From: Spirochaetae bacterium HGW-Spirochaetae-3
GTDB lineage: Bacteria > Spirochaetota > Spirochaetia > Treponematales > UBA12059
Direction: 5' to 3'
Length of the DNA stretch: 64,000 bases
NCBI GenBank assembly: GCA_002839315.1
Contig: PGXV01000006.1
Coordinates: 373,176 to 437,175, forward strand
A program made the translations under genes and the position numbers. Under the pieces are notes generated by a model that saw only the letters and a list, made by a program, of their open reading frames with translations, made no database searches and had not been told where the DNA came from. Below are positions 8,801-17,248 of this stretch, piece by piece; the first letter of the stretch is position 1; every line of letters begins with the position of its first letter.

Positions 8801-10021
8801 TCACTTCAGTACCTTGAGCGGATCTATCGCTATGCCGCGCTTGAATACGCCGAAGTGGACATGGGGCCCGGTGCTGTACCCCGTCGATCCCAGGAGCCCG
8901 ACGGAACCGCCCTGGCGTACGCCCTCGCCTTGCTTGACCAGGATCTTGTTCAGATGCGCATACAGCGTCTGATAGCCCTCGGGGTGGGTCAGTATGACGA
9001 AATTACCGAATACCGCGCTGTATCCCGTCTCGGCTACGCGACCGTCCATAGCGGCCTTTACGCTGGAGTTAAGAGAGCCGGCGATATCGATCCCGTTATG
9101 GAACTGGCGAATACCGGTGAACGGGTTGGGACGATAACCGAAACTAGAGCTGATCCTGCCGGAGAACGGCCATATGACCAGGCTACCGAGCGCTTTCTTC
9201 AGGTCGTACGAGGAAAGCCTGGCTCCAGGAATGAACAAGGTCTGTCCCGGCTGGATGGTCTGGCTGGACAGATCGTTGGCGTCGACGATATCGAGCACCG
9301 AGACGCCGCGTGCCGAGGCGATGCCGGAAAGGCTTTCGCCCTTCCTTACCGAATACGCGACGCCGTCCATGCTGGGAATCTTCAGCGTGCTGCCGGCTAC
9401 TATCCTGCGTACGTCGCCGATGCCGTTCGCGCTGATGAGCGTATCGAGGCGCAGGCCGTAACGGCGCGCTATGACCTCGAGGGTGTCGTTCTTCACGACC
9501 CGATAGCTAGACATCGACAGGGTCAACGGCAGGCTGGGCATAGGGGCGGCGTCGTCGGCCGCGACGGCCTGCGCGGAAACCGCGTCGAGGAGCATGGCGG
9601 AGGACGATCCGTCCTCCGGGAGGCTGAAACCGCTCAGGTCGGCCGGCCTCTCTGCGACGCTGACCGCGGCTACCGCTACGGCCAACGCCAGGAGACCTAT
9701 CCCGAGCGCGATCGGCTTAACGATCTTGGGAGAGGCGAGCGCCTCGATAAGGCCGCCAAGGGAAACCGTCTTCAAGGCGGAGGCCCTCGGCGGAACCGAC
9801 GCCGCTCGGCGCGCCCGCAAGGTTTGGGCTTCCGTTATCCCCGAGAAGCCGACGGCCCGCGGTTCAGGATTGCGTCGTTCCGCGCGCCGTATCGCTCTGG
9901 AAGGCGAGCGCTCTATCCGACCGTTGCTGGCTGGGTGCACCAAGCCCGATTCGAGGCTTATCCTGACCGGCCTGCGCCGCTGTATAATATATTGTTCGCC
10001 GATGACGTTCTGCATTTCCAT
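8801..10021 (-). CDS. Membrane-anchored LysM-M23 metallopeptidase
   Basis: A 406-residue protein: a ~100-residue basic cytoplasmic segment, one transmembrane helix (about residues 100-123, 'PIALGIGLLALAVAVAAVSV'), two LysM domains ('YRVVKNDTLEVIARRYGL' and 'YSVRKGESLSGIASARGV') and a C-terminal M23 (lysostaphin/LytM) peptidase. The zinc ligands are seen in 'FHNGIDIAG' (H-x3-D) and 'HVHFGV' (HxH). Such proteins cut or regulate cutting of peptidoglycan cross-bridges at the cell surface, with LysM binding the glycan. The start is uncertain: ATG at 10021 and 10015 are both possible and neither has a clear SD. It is transcribed away from lepB. Confidence 0.88.
   Translation of the reverse strand: MEMQNVIGEQYIIQRRRPVRISLESGLVHPASNGRIERSPSRAIRRAERRNPEPRAVGFSGITEAQTLRARRAASVPPRASALKTVSLGGLIEALASPKIVKPIALGIGLLALAVAVAAVSVAERPADLSGFSLPEDGSSSAMLLDAVSAQAVAADDAAPMPSLPLTLSMSSYRVVKNDTLEVIARRYGLRLDTLISANGIGDVRRIVAGSTLKIPSMDGVAYSVRKGESLSGIASARGVSVLDIVDANDLSSQTIQPGQTLFIPGARLSSYDLKKALGSLVIWPFSGRISSSFGYRPNPFTGIRQFHNGIDIAGSLNSSVKAAMDGRVAETGYSAVFGNFVILTHPEGYQTLYAHLNKILVKQGEGVRQGGSVGLLGSTGYSTGPHVHFGVFKRGIAIDPLKVLK
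9983..9988 (+). promoter_or_regulatory. Possible -10 box for lepB
   Basis: A perfect TATAAT in an AT-rich island (9981-9994) inside the 5' end of the divergent M23 gene, about 100 bp before lepB. No convincing -35 hexamer is seen. It is the only -10-like site before lepB. Confidence 0.3.
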
Positions 10022-10089
10022 ACGCTACACTATCGGCGTAAATGGGCTGGGCGTTGAGCGGCTCGAGTCGTCGAAAACCGGGAGCATGG

Positions 10090-10683
10090 ATGGTGGCTAT
10101 AAAAAGGAAATCGCTCCGGGGGCGATTGTCCGCTTCGAGAATCGTCGTGGTCGCGGTAGCCATAGCGATGCTGGTAAAGCTGTTCGCGCTCGACCTGGTC
10201 ATCGTCAGGGGCGTTTCCATGAGCCCCGCGATACGGCCCGGTACGGTGGCGCTGGTCGCGCGCTTCGCCTACGGCATCCGCTCGCCGTTCTCCGGCGCCT
10301 ACGTCCTACGGTGGGCGGAACCGTCGCCCGGGGATATCGTGCTCGTCGCCCCGACGGCCAACGGTTCGCGGCGGGCCGTGAAGCGCGTGTTCGAGCTCGG
10401 GCCGGCGTACATGAAGGCGGAGGCCGGAACGCTGCGCGGCCGCGGCGGAACGGTCTCCCTCGGGGATAGCGCGTCATCGGCCCTGGCGGGATCGCCGTAC
10501 GTCAGCGCCGGCAGGGCCTTCGTCGTGGGCGACAATCAGGAACGATCCCTGGATTCCAGGGATTACGGCTCCGTGCCGATTGAGAAGATCGTCGGAAAAG
10601 TGCTACTCTATGCAGGCGGGCGGTCTGGCCCGGTAAAAAAAACGGAATACTCGAAGGACGCTGCGGACGATGTCGATCGATAG
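10090..10683 (+). CDS. lepB: Signal peptidase I
   Basis: A 197-residue type I signal peptidase, which removes signal peptides from exported proteins at the outer face of the inner membrane. One N-terminal transmembrane helix ('IVVVAVAIAMLVKLFALDLV') precedes the catalytic Ser in 'VRGVSMSPAIRPG' and the general-base Lys in 'SRRAVKRVFELGP'. The C-terminal box 'AFVVGDNQERSLDSRDYG' is also conserved. The ATG at 10090 is preferred because GGGAG lies 6 nt before it; an upstream ATG at 10042 lacks an SD. Its end overlaps the start of the PBP gene by 14 bp. The protein is a little shorter than most LepB proteins. Confidence 0.9.
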   Translation: MVAIKRKSLRGRLSASRIVVVAVAIAMLVKLFALDLVIVRGVSMSPAIRPGTVALVARFAYGIRSPFSGAYVLRWAEPSPGDIVLVAPTANGSRRAVKRVFELGPAYMKAEAGTLRGRGGTVSLGDSASSALAGSPYVSAGRAFVVGDNQERSLDSRDYGSVPIEKIVGKVLLYAGGRSGPVKKTEYSKDAADDVDR

Positions 10684-12550
10684 GCGCTTCATCCGGCACT
10701 ATATCATCCTCGTAGCGATAATAATCGTCGCGTCGGCGACCCTCGTCCGATACGGACGCCTCGCGTTCGGGACGGACGTCTCTCCATCCCGGTCGGCCGC
10801 CAGGGTCGTCACGATACGCGGCCCGATATACGACAGGGACGGTCGCCTGCTCGCCGTCGATACTGACTTGTACGACGTCTCCATATGGAAGCCGTCGCTG
10901 TCCGGCGACAAGGTCCCCGAGTTCGCGTCGGCGATCGCCGACGCGGTCGGCGTCGACGAATCGGAACTGACCTCGAAGATGGTCGGCGATGGATCCGATT
11001 TCGCGTACCTCGCGCGCAGGATCTCCGGGGACGCCGCCAATGCGGTCGAGCGAGCCGTCGCGGCCGTCGACATGAACGGCATTCGGTTGGACAGGGTCTC
11101 GGGGCGCGTCTATCCCGAGCGCGACCTCGCCGCGCACCTCATCGGGTTCGTCGGCACGGAGAACCGCGGCCTGTCGGGGGCCGAGGCCGCCTTCGACGAC
11201 GAGCTGGCGGCCGACCCGGAAAAAGCGAAGAGCGGATACTCATACGGCGACGCCGTCTATCTGACCATAGACGCCGACCTGCAATTCAGGCTCGAGGCCC
11301 TTGCGGGCGACGCCTTGGAGAAGAATTCCGCCGAGGCCGTCGCGCTGGTGGCCATGGAGGCGAAGACCGGCAGGATCCTGGCCTACGTCTCGCTTCCCGA
11401 CTTCGATCCGAACGATTTCCTCGCTTCGGATCGATCGACGTGGACGGATCGCGTGGCGATATACGCGTATGAGCCCGGTTCGGTATTCAAGGTGTACAGC
11501 ATGGGCTCGCTGATGGCGCTAGGCGGCATCGACGATCGTTCCGTATTCGTCTGCGATGGCCGGTACGAACATGTGATGCCTTCCGGCGAGGAAATCGTCA
11601 TCAAGTGCCTCGGTTCGCACGGCCTCGTCGACGTGACGAAGATACTCGAGTACTCGTGCAACGCGGGAGCAGCGTACGCGTCGGATACCGTCTCGACGAT
11701 AGACTTCTACGCGAAGCTGAGGGAATTCGGTTTCGGCGAACGGGTCGGGGCCGACCTGACGGGCGAGAGCCCCGGGCTGATCCGCAGGCCCGAGGAGTGG
11801 TCCGGCCGCACCAAGCCGACGCTCGCGATGGGCCAGGAACTACTCGTGACGGCTCTGCAGATGGCCGGCGCGGCGACCGTCATAGCGAACGAAGGCGTGC
11901 TCGTACGGCCGCGAACCCTGGAAAAGATCGTAGGCTCCGACGGATCGACCCTGGACGACCCTCAGCCGATCACGGTACGGAGGGTAATGGAGGCGAACGA
12001 GGCACGGACCATACTCGGCTCGATGGAGGCCGCCGTGCTCGCGACGGGTACCGGCCACCGCGCGCGCATCGACGACCTGCGCATGTCGGTAAAGACGGGT
12101 ACGGCCCAGGTCATCGATCCGAGGACGCGGCGCTATTCCGAGGATAATTTCATAGCGAGCACGATAGCGCTGTTCCCGAGCGAGGAGCCGGAGTATATCG
12201 TGTACGCCGCCATCTTCAACCCGAAGGGCTCGTCGACGTACGGAGGCCGTATAGCCGCGCCCTTCGTCAAGGACGTAGCCAACGTCATCGCCGACCTCTA
12301 CGGCGTCGCGCGATCGGGTTCGGCCACCGCGACGCATAGCGGCAGGGTATCCGTCGCCGGCGTCGATTCGGTCCGTATCGGAGGAACGATGCCGGACCTG
12401 CGCGGCCTGCCGAAGCGATCGTTGACGGCGTTGCTCTCCAGGGAGGATATCGTCGTCGAGATAGAGGGCGACGGATGGGTCCGGGAGCAGTCGCCCGCGC
12501 CCGGTACGCCCGTAGAGCCCGGATCGACGATAACGCTGAGGCTCGAGTGA
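10670..12550 (+). CDS. Class B penicillin-binding protein with C-terminal PASTA domain (FtsI/PBP2-like)
   Basis: A 626-residue D,D-transpeptidase that cross-links peptidoglycan. One N-terminal membrane helix is followed by a PBP dimer domain ('RGPIYDRDGRLLAVD' at about residue 45) and a transpeptidase domain. Catalytic motifs: SxxK as Ser271-Lys274 in 'EPGSVFK', SxN in 'EYSCNAG', and KTG in 'SVKTGTAQ'. The last ~65 residues form one PASTA domain ('MPDLRGLPKRSL'...'SPAPGTPVEPGS'), as in FtsI/SpoVD-type proteins that sense muropeptides or septal glycan. FtsI is the most likely role but no division genes are adjacent. It overlaps both neighbours (lepB by 14 bp, the DUF115 gene by 4 bp). Confidence 0.92.
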   Translation: MSIDRRFIRHYIILVAIIIVASATLVRYGRLAFGTDVSPSRSAARVVTIRGPIYDRDGRLLAVDTDLYDVSIWKPSLSGDKVPEFASAIADAVGVDESELTSKMVGDGSDFAYLARRISGDAANAVERAVAAVDMNGIRLDRVSGRVYPERDLAAHLIGFVGTENRGLSGAEAAFDDELAADPEKAKSGYSYGDAVYLTIDADLQFRLEALAGDALEKNSAEAVALVAMEAKTGRILAYVSLPDFDPNDFLASDRSTWTDRVAIYAYEPGSVFKVYSMGSLMALGGIDDRSVFVCDGRYEHVMPSGEEIVIKCLGSHGLVDVTKILEYSCNAGAAYASDTVSTIDFYAKLREFGFGERVGADLTGESPGLIRRPEEWSGRTKPTLAMGQELLVTALQMAGAATVIANEGVLVRPRTLEKIVGSDGSTLDDPQPITVRRVMEANEARTILGSMEAAVLATGTGHRARIDDLRMSVKTGTAQVIDPRTRRYSEDNFIASTIALFPSEEPEYIVYAAIFNPKGSSTYGGRIAAPFVKDVANVIADLYGVARSGSATATHSGRVSVAGVDSVRIGGTMPDLRGLPKRSLTALLSREDIVVEIEGDGWVREQSPAPGTPVEPGSTITLRLE

Positions 12551-14337
12551 CGGACGATCGCGAGGGGACGTACCGGAAGAACGTCGAGGCGCTCCGCGTG
12601 AGGTCGCCGAGATTGGCGGCGCTGGTGGACGCGACGCCCCCGCTACCGCTGGAGCCGATGCGAGCCAGGAACGGCTCGCCCACGGCGACGGCCGCCGGAG
12701 CGTGGCTGCATTCCCGCTACGACCCCGAGGCCGAAGGCGGTCGTGTCGCGGAGGAAGCCGTCGCGACCGGCGCCTCGCTCGTGCTTTCACTGGGGCTGGG
12801 ACTCGGGTATTCAGCCAGGGCGGCCTTGGCGGCCGGATCCCCGATAGCCGCCATCGAATCCGATCCGGGATGGCTGGCCGCCTTGTTCCGGGTCGTCGAC
12901 CTGAGCGACGTCGTTTCGGATGCGCGCTTCACGTTGATACTCTGTCCCGGCGGACTCGGCCTGCTCGACTACCTCGAGGAAGCCGCACCGAGGTCCATAG
13001 CCGTCATCGAGAACGGCGCGACGATGGCCGCGTTCCCGGAGGCCGCGACGACGTTCAGGGAACAGATCTCCCGGTACCGTAAGAAGGACGAGATAAACGC
13101 CGCGACGCTCAAGCGTTTCGGTCGGCTCTGGGTACGCAACCTTGCGAGGAACGTGCGCGAGGCCGCGTCGCGACCGGGCCTTTCGACGCTGGCGGGACGC
13201 TTCGCCGGTTTGCCGGCGCTGGTGCTGGCGGCCGGACCGTCGCTTGACGACCTTGAGCCGGTCCTGGGGGCGTTGGCGGAGAGGATGGTAATCGTCTGCG
13301 TCGACACCGCCCTCCGTTCGGCGCTCAGGCTCGGGATCGAGCCCGATTTCGTCGTGGTCGTCGACCCCCAGTACTGGAACGCCAGGCACCTGGACCGGTG
13401 CGCGTCTCCCGGTAGCATACTGATAGCCGAGGCCGCCGTCTGGCCGTCCGTGCTACGGTTCGAATCGAGGCGGACGGCGCTGTGCTCGTCGATATACCCT
13501 CTCGGCCGCTACGTAGAGGATCGCATGGGGCCGCCGAAGGGCGAACTCGGCGCAGGCGGCTCGGTATCGACGACCGCCTGGGATTTCGCGCGCCTGCTCG
13601 GCTGCGCGCCCATCTATATGGCCGGCCTCGACCTTTCGTTCCCGGGAGGGAGGACGCACGCCCGCGCGAGCCTGTTCGAACAGCGCTCGCTGGCCTCGGG
13701 TAGCCGGCTGTCGCCCGCGTCCGACGCGGCTTTCCAGGCGATGCGAGGCGGGCGGCCGTTCATGGCCGCGGCTAACGACGGTTCCGAGGTAACGAGCGAC
13801 GAGCGTCTTTCTCTGTATTCGTCGTGGTTCGAGCGCATGGCGGGCGCGCATCCCGAGGCGCCTACCTATAACCTCTCGGCGAAGGGGCTGGCCATACCCG
13901 GACTGCCTTGGGCTCCCGTCGCCCCGCTTCTGGATCTTCCCGCGGAGCGCCCCGGCATAGTCGCCCGCGTCGGAGCGGCGACCGGGGCGATGGACGAGGA
14001 GGCGAGACGCGGGGCCGCGAGGGTAGGCGACGTGGTCGGCGGCCTCGCGCACGAGTTGCATCGCCTGGCGTCGCTGGCCGATCGCGCAGTCGCTTTGGCT
14101 TCGGGCGCGATCGGCGCGCGCGGGCCTGGTCTGGATAGGGCGCTCGCTGAATTGGCCGGCATCGACGAGCAGGTGCTAGGGAGCGAGGCGCGCGACGTCG
14201 TCGGCTTCCTGATCGCGTCCGCGTCCGAAACCGTCGGAGGTCGAGCCAAGACCGTAGACGATAGCCTGGAGCATACGGTACGGCTGTACCGAAGCGTAGC
14301 CGAAAGCGCCCGCTGGCACGCCGAGAGCCTGTCGTAG
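12547..14337 (+). CDS. DUF115 (MptE-like/Maf) motility-accessory or glycosyltransferase-like protein
   Basis: A 596-residue DUF115 protein, the fold shared by archaeal 6-hydroxymethylpterin pyrophosphokinase MptE and by Maf proteins that glycosylate flagellins. The core is in the middle: 'LPALVLAAGPSLDD', 'VIVCVDTALRSAL', 'GIEPDFVVVVDPQ' and 'GCAPIYMAGLDLSFPGG' (about residues 205-370). The N-terminal part resembles a Rossmann-like segment ('LSLGLGLGYSARAAL', 'IAAIESDP'). The start is a GTG that overlaps the PBP stop (GTGA), so the two are translationally coupled. In spirochaetes such proteins are often near motility genes; here the partner is cell-wall synthesis. A glycan or nucleotide-sugar role is likely but the substrate is unknown. 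Confidence 0.82.
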   Translation: MTDDREGTYRKNVEALRVRSPRLAALVDATPPLPLEPMRARNGSPTATAAGAWLHSRYDPEAEGGRVAEEAVATGASLVLSLGLGLGYSARAALAAGSPIAAIESDPGWLAALFRVVDLSDVVSDARFTLILCPGGLGLLDYLEEAAPRSIAVIENGATMAAFPEAATTFREQISRYRKKDEINAATLKRFGRLWVRNLARNVREAASRPGLSTLAGRFAGLPALVLAAGPSLDDLEPVLGALAERMVIVCVDTALRSALRLGIEPDFVVVVDPQYWNARHLDRCASPGSILIAEAAVWPSVLRFESRRTALCSSIYPLGRYVEDRMGPPKGELGAGGSVSTTAWDFARLLGCAPIYMAGLDLSFPGGRTHARASLFEQRSLASGSRLSPASDAAFQAMRGGRPFMAAANDGSEVTSDERLSLYSSWFERMAGAHPEAPTYNLSAKGLAIPGLPWAPVAPLLDLPAERPGIVARVGAATGAMDEEARRGAARVGDVVGGLAHELHRLASLADRAVALASGAIGARGPGLDRALAELAGIDEQVLGSEARDVVGFLIASASETVGGRAKTVDDSLEHTVRLYRSVAESARWHAESLS

Positions 14338-14420
14338 CGCTCGATTCCCGGTCTATAAAAACCGCTTATATCCTCGACGCTCATATCCGATAATTAAAAC
14401 GGGCGATTAAAGCCTGTTCT

Positions 14421-14464
14421 AGAACGGTATGCGTCGACGTCCAGGCATACCGTTCTTTTTTTTT
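14421..14464 (+). terminator. Strong rho-independent terminator of the lepB-PBP-DUF115 operon
   Basis: A perfect 12-bp stem (14421-14432 with 14445-14456, AGAACGGTATGC and complement), 12-nt loop, then an unbroken T-run to 14464. It lies 84 bp after the DUF115 stop. Confidence 0.9.
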
Positions 14465-14515
14465 GACGAAGCGATTTCTTCGATATCTTGTTTGCATGCC
14501 GAGTCGGTAGTAAAT

Positions 14516-14548
14516 AAAAAGGGGCCGCCCCTATGGGCGGCCCTTTTT
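14516..14548 (-). terminator. Bidirectional terminator after the FMN-binding protein gene
   Basis: A perfect 9-bp stem GGGCCGCCC/GGGCGGCCC (14522-14543) with a 4-nt loop, flanked by AAAAA on one side and TTTTT on the other, so it can stop transcription on both strands. Its natural user is the minus-strand gene ending at 14565. Confidence 0.85.
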
Positions 14549-14564
14549 CTATGTCGAGCAGAGA

Positions 14565-15350
14565 CTACTTGGCGGCCTTGAGCGCTTCGACGGCCACGGC
14601 GATGAAATCGTTGATCGTAATCGATACGCCCGAGACGGCGTCGGTCTTGCCGTCGGACTTGAGCGCGATCTTGGCGGGATCCTGGGCGTTTATCAGGGCC
14701 GCCTCGACGCGCGGAGCCTGGACGTTCCATTCTCCCTGCTTGGCGCCCATTTTATATGAGCCCTTCACGGCGCGAACGTACTTGCTGTCTCCGCCGTCCT
14801 TATAGATGCCGTTCCAGTTGGCGCTGACGATGCGACCGTTGACGATCGTGATGAGCGCCGTGGTCTTGTAGCCGCTCTTGTCGAAGGCGGGAGCGATCGC
14901 GTAGAACGAGCCGTCCTTCTTGTAGCTTCCCTTGGGTACCGGCGCGGACGCGAGCGCCGCCTTGACCAGGTCGTAGAAGCCCTTCGTGCCCATCGTGGCG
15001 CCGCTCACCGCGTCCGCCCCGGTATTCTGGGTGGCTACGAGGTTCTTCTCTACGATCGCGGCCTGCTCGTGCCATTCCTTGCCGATCTTGGATGCCTTGA
15101 CCATGCCGTAACGGCCGGCCGCGGCCTCGGTCTTCTTGTCGGCGAGGCCCTTGTTGTTGATGCCGTTCCACGAGACGGATACGATCTTGCCGCCCTTGAC
15201 TTCGAGCGTGACCTGATCCTTCCATCCGCTTGACTGGAACGCTGATTCCTCGGCGAAGTAGAATCCATCTTTCAGCTTGGCCTGCGCGCCGACGGAAATT
15301 ACAGCGAAAACCGCCAAGAGCGCCGATAGCGCCGCTATGCTCTTCTTCAT
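14565..15350 (-). CDS. Exported protein with two FMN-binding domains (PplA/RnfG-like)
   Basis: A 261-residue protein with a cleavable signal peptide (cut predicted after 'SVGAQA', near residue 24; no lipobox Cys) and two tandem FMN_bind domains. The first (about 27-140) ends in 'DAVSGATMG', which fits the ApbE flavinylation consensus D-x-x-S/T-G-A-T, so the Thr should carry covalent FMN. The second (about 142-260) ends in 'DAVSGVSIT', where Ala is replaced by Val, so flavinylation there is doubtful. Two-domain proteins of this type (for example listerial PplA) carry electrons outside the membrane. A strong SD TTGGAGGACTT precedes the ATG. No apbE, rnf or nqr gene is nearby. It is monocistronic, between a palindromic promoter region and a terminator. 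Confidence 0.88.
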   Translation of the reverse strand: MKKSIAALSALLAVFAVISVGAQAKLKDGFYFAEESAFQSSGWKDQVTLEVKGGKIVSVSWNGINNKGLADKKTEAAAGRYGMVKASKIGKEWHEQAAIVEKNLVATQNTGADAVSGATMGTKGFYDLVKAALASAPVPKGSYKKDGSFYAIAPAFDKSGYKTTALITIVNGRIVSANWNGIYKDGGDSKYVRAVKGSYKMGAKQGEWNVQAPRVEAALINAQDPAKIALKSDGKTDAVSGVSITINDFIAVAVEALKAAK

Positions 15351-15374
15351 AAGTCCTCCAAAAGTATAATGTAC

Positions 15375-15395
15375 TTTTCGTCACATGCGAAAAGC
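15375..15395. promoter_or_regulatory. Palindrome in the promoter region of the FMN-binding protein gene
   Basis: CTTTTCG (15375-15381) and CGAAAAG (15389-15395) form a perfect 7-bp inverted repeat separated by 7 bp. On the minus strand it overlaps the likely promoter (TTGCTT as -35, TACATT or TATACT as -10). The size suits a dimeric repressor or activator. It does not fit a Crp/Fnr or Fur box. Confidence 0.4.
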
Positions 15396-15462
15396 AAGTT
15401 AGAAGCACTATATAGTAGGGCGTTGATGAATAATAAGTCAATAGTATCGATAAACCTGATGA

Positions 15463-15768
15463 CTAGACGATAACGACGCTGTTCTCTGCGTCCCTGAACA
15501 GGCTCTGGGCGTATTTATCCGCATGCCAGTCGTTATCCCACCTGGAGTCGTCCAACAGGTACCGAAAGTGGAACTCCTTCCCTGCGTCCAATTTGACGCG
15601 TGCCTCGAAACCGCCTTCCGGCGTTCGCTTCATCGGGGTGGCGGTACGGCTCCAATTATTGAAGTCGCCGGAGACGCTGGCCGTAACGACGCCCGTAGCC
15701 TGCTCAGGTTGGATGATGAACGAGACGGTACAGGTCGAACCGTCTCGGGCATACCGCTTCTTTAGCAT
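15463..15768 (-). CDS. Stand-alone CBM48 (glycogen-binding/isoamylase early-set) protein
   Basis: A 101-residue protein made of a single early-set beta sandwich: 'ASVSGDFNNWSRTATPMKRT', 'FEARVKLDAGKEFHFRYLLD' and 'WDNDWHADKY' are the signature strands of CBM48 and of the AMPK glycogen-binding module, including the two carbohydrate-stacking Trp residues. No enzyme domain is attached. Such free modules are known in spirochaetes and other bacteria and probably bind glycogen or sense its level, but no role is established. The ATG follows a good SD (GGAGGCTTGCG). It is transcribed divergently from the aminotransferase gene. Confidence 0.85.
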   Translation of the reverse strand: MLKKRYARDGSTCTVSFIIQPEQATGVVTASVSGDFNNWSRTATPMKRTPEGGFEARVKLDAGKEFHFRYLLDDSRWDNDWHADKYAQSLFRDAENSVVIV

Positions 15769-15857
15769 ATCGCAAGCCTCCTTCCAGGCTATCTCGATAG
15801 AAGTATAGGTTCGTCTACGGCTCTACGCAATGCCTGGTCAAGAGAATGGTCTCGGCC

Positions 15858-15887
15858 TTGACAAGGTTCCGGCGCGGCGTTTATACC
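15858..15887 (+). promoter_or_regulatory. Strong sigma-70 promoter for the aminotransferase-rlpA unit
   Basis: Perfect -35 TTGACA (15858-15863) and a -10 TTATAC/TATACC (15881-15887) at 17-18 bp. The leader to the ATG at 15947 is about 55 nt. Confidence 0.65.
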
Positions 15888-15946
15888 GAACGGGACGTCT
15901 TTCGGCCCGGCCGAGAAAACCGCTTATCTCGTTGTGGAGGGACTAT

Positions 15947-17248
15947 ATGAACGCCTTAGCCGAAGAGCTCAATCGAACCTTGGATGGAACCTGTGCCGGT
16001 CGATTGTTATCGAAAATTGGGACCAGGATGTATTTCCCCAAGGGAATCCTCTCGCAGAGCGCCGAGGCGACTGAGCGGGCGAAGCGCCATAACGCGACGA
16101 TAGGGATGGCGTTCATGCACGGCGAGCCTATGGCTCTCGACGCCGTGCTCGATCAGCTGCCCGGGTTGTCCAGGCGCGAAGCCGTCGCGTACGCCCCGAC
16201 CGCCGGAGTCCCGGCGACCAGGGCGGCGTGGCGCAAGGAGATGCTCAAGAAGAACCCGTCCCTAGCCGGAGTCGGTTTTTCGCAGCCGGTCGTGGTACCC
16301 GGCCTAACCGCGGGTATATCGTACCTCGCGGACATGTTCGTAGACGAAGGCGATCCGGTCGTCGTAGCCGACATGTTCTGGCCCAATTACCGGCTGATAA
16401 TGGAAGAACGCAAGGCCGCGCGCCTGGCCTCCTACCGATTCTTCACGCCGGAGGGCGGTTTCGACGTGGCCGGACTCGAGAAGGCAGTGGGCGAGGCTTC
16501 CAGGACGAGCCGCAAGGCCGTCGTGATATTGAATTATCCAAACAACCCGACCGGGTATACACCGTCCGTGAAGGAAGCCGACGCCATCAAGGCGGCGCTC
16601 GTCAGGGTCGCCGAGTCCGGCGTCGATATACTCGTCATCTCCGACGATGCGTATTTCGGGCTGCAGTACGAGGCCGATAACCTGCGCGAATCGATGTTCG
16701 CCAGGTTCGCGACCGCTCATTCGCGCATCCTCGCGGCAAAGGTCGACGGCCAGACCAAGGAGGACTACGTCTGGGGGTTTCGCGGCGGCTTCGTCACGTT
16801 CGCCAACCCGACTCTCGACGAGAAGGCCTACGACGCCCTCGTCAAGAAGCTCATGGGCGTCGTTCGTTCCAGCGTATCCAATTCTACCGCTCCGACTCAG
16901 CACATCCTGGCCAAGGCGATGGCCGACCCTCGCTATGAGAAGCAGAAGATCGAGTTCAGCGCTATGCTTGAGAGCCGGTACCGCAGGGTCAAGGCCTTCC
17001 TCTCCTCCCGTCCCGCGCCGAAAGGCTTCAAGGCGTTGCCGTTCAACTCCGGATATTTCATGTGCTTCGAATGCGAAGGCTTCTCTGCCGAGGCGCTCAG
17101 GGTCAAGTTGCTCGATGAAAAAGGCATAGGCGTCATATCTATACAGGAAAAATGGCTGCGCGTGGCGTTCTCGAGCGTCGACGAGTCCAGCTTGGATGAG
17201 CTGTACACCGATATCTATACGGTGGCAGGGACGATGAGCAAGGCGTGA
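15947..17248 (+). CDS. Class I/II PLP-dependent aminotransferase
   Basis: A 433-residue fold-type I aminotransferase. Visible family features: 'YAPTAGVPATRAAWRKEM' (N-terminal arm and substrate region), 'VVILNYPNNPTGYTPS' (the conserved N-P-T-G), 'LVISDDAYFGLQY' (Asp and Tyr contacting PLP), 'KVDGQTKEDYVWGFRGGFV' (PLP Lys and Arg region) and 'NSGYFMCFECEG' before the carboxylate-binding Arg region. The subgroup resembles uncharacterised aspartate-aminotransferase-like proteins rather than AspC itself, so I give no substrate. The ATG at 15947 follows GTGGAGGG at proper spacing; an upstream frame extension has no SD. rlpA overlaps its stop. Confidence 0.85.
   Translation: MNALAEELNRTLDGTCAGRLLSKIGTRMYFPKGILSQSAEATERAKRHNATIGMAFMHGEPMALDAVLDQLPGLSRREAVAYAPTAGVPATRAAWRKEMLKKNPSLAGVGFSQPVVVPGLTAGISYLADMFVDEGDPVVVADMFWPNYRLIMEERKAARLASYRFFTPEGGFDVAGLEKAVGEASRTSRKAVVILNYPNNPTGYTPSVKEADAIKAALVRVAESGVDILVISDDAYFGLQYEADNLRESMFARFATAHSRILAAKVDGQTKEDYVWGFRGGFVTFANPTLDEKAYDALVKKLMGVVRSSVSNSTAPTQHILAKAMADPRYEKQKIEFSAMLESRYRRVKAFLSSRPAPKGFKALPFNSGYFMCFECEGFSAEALRVKLLDEKGIGVISIQEKWLRVAFSSVDESSLDELYTDIYTVAGTMSKA

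Noticed and set aside
8517-8972. A plus-strand gene between the sigma factor and the M23 gene
   Set aside because: No SD or family pattern; it runs antisense over a terminator, the 42-codon gene and the end of the M23 gene.
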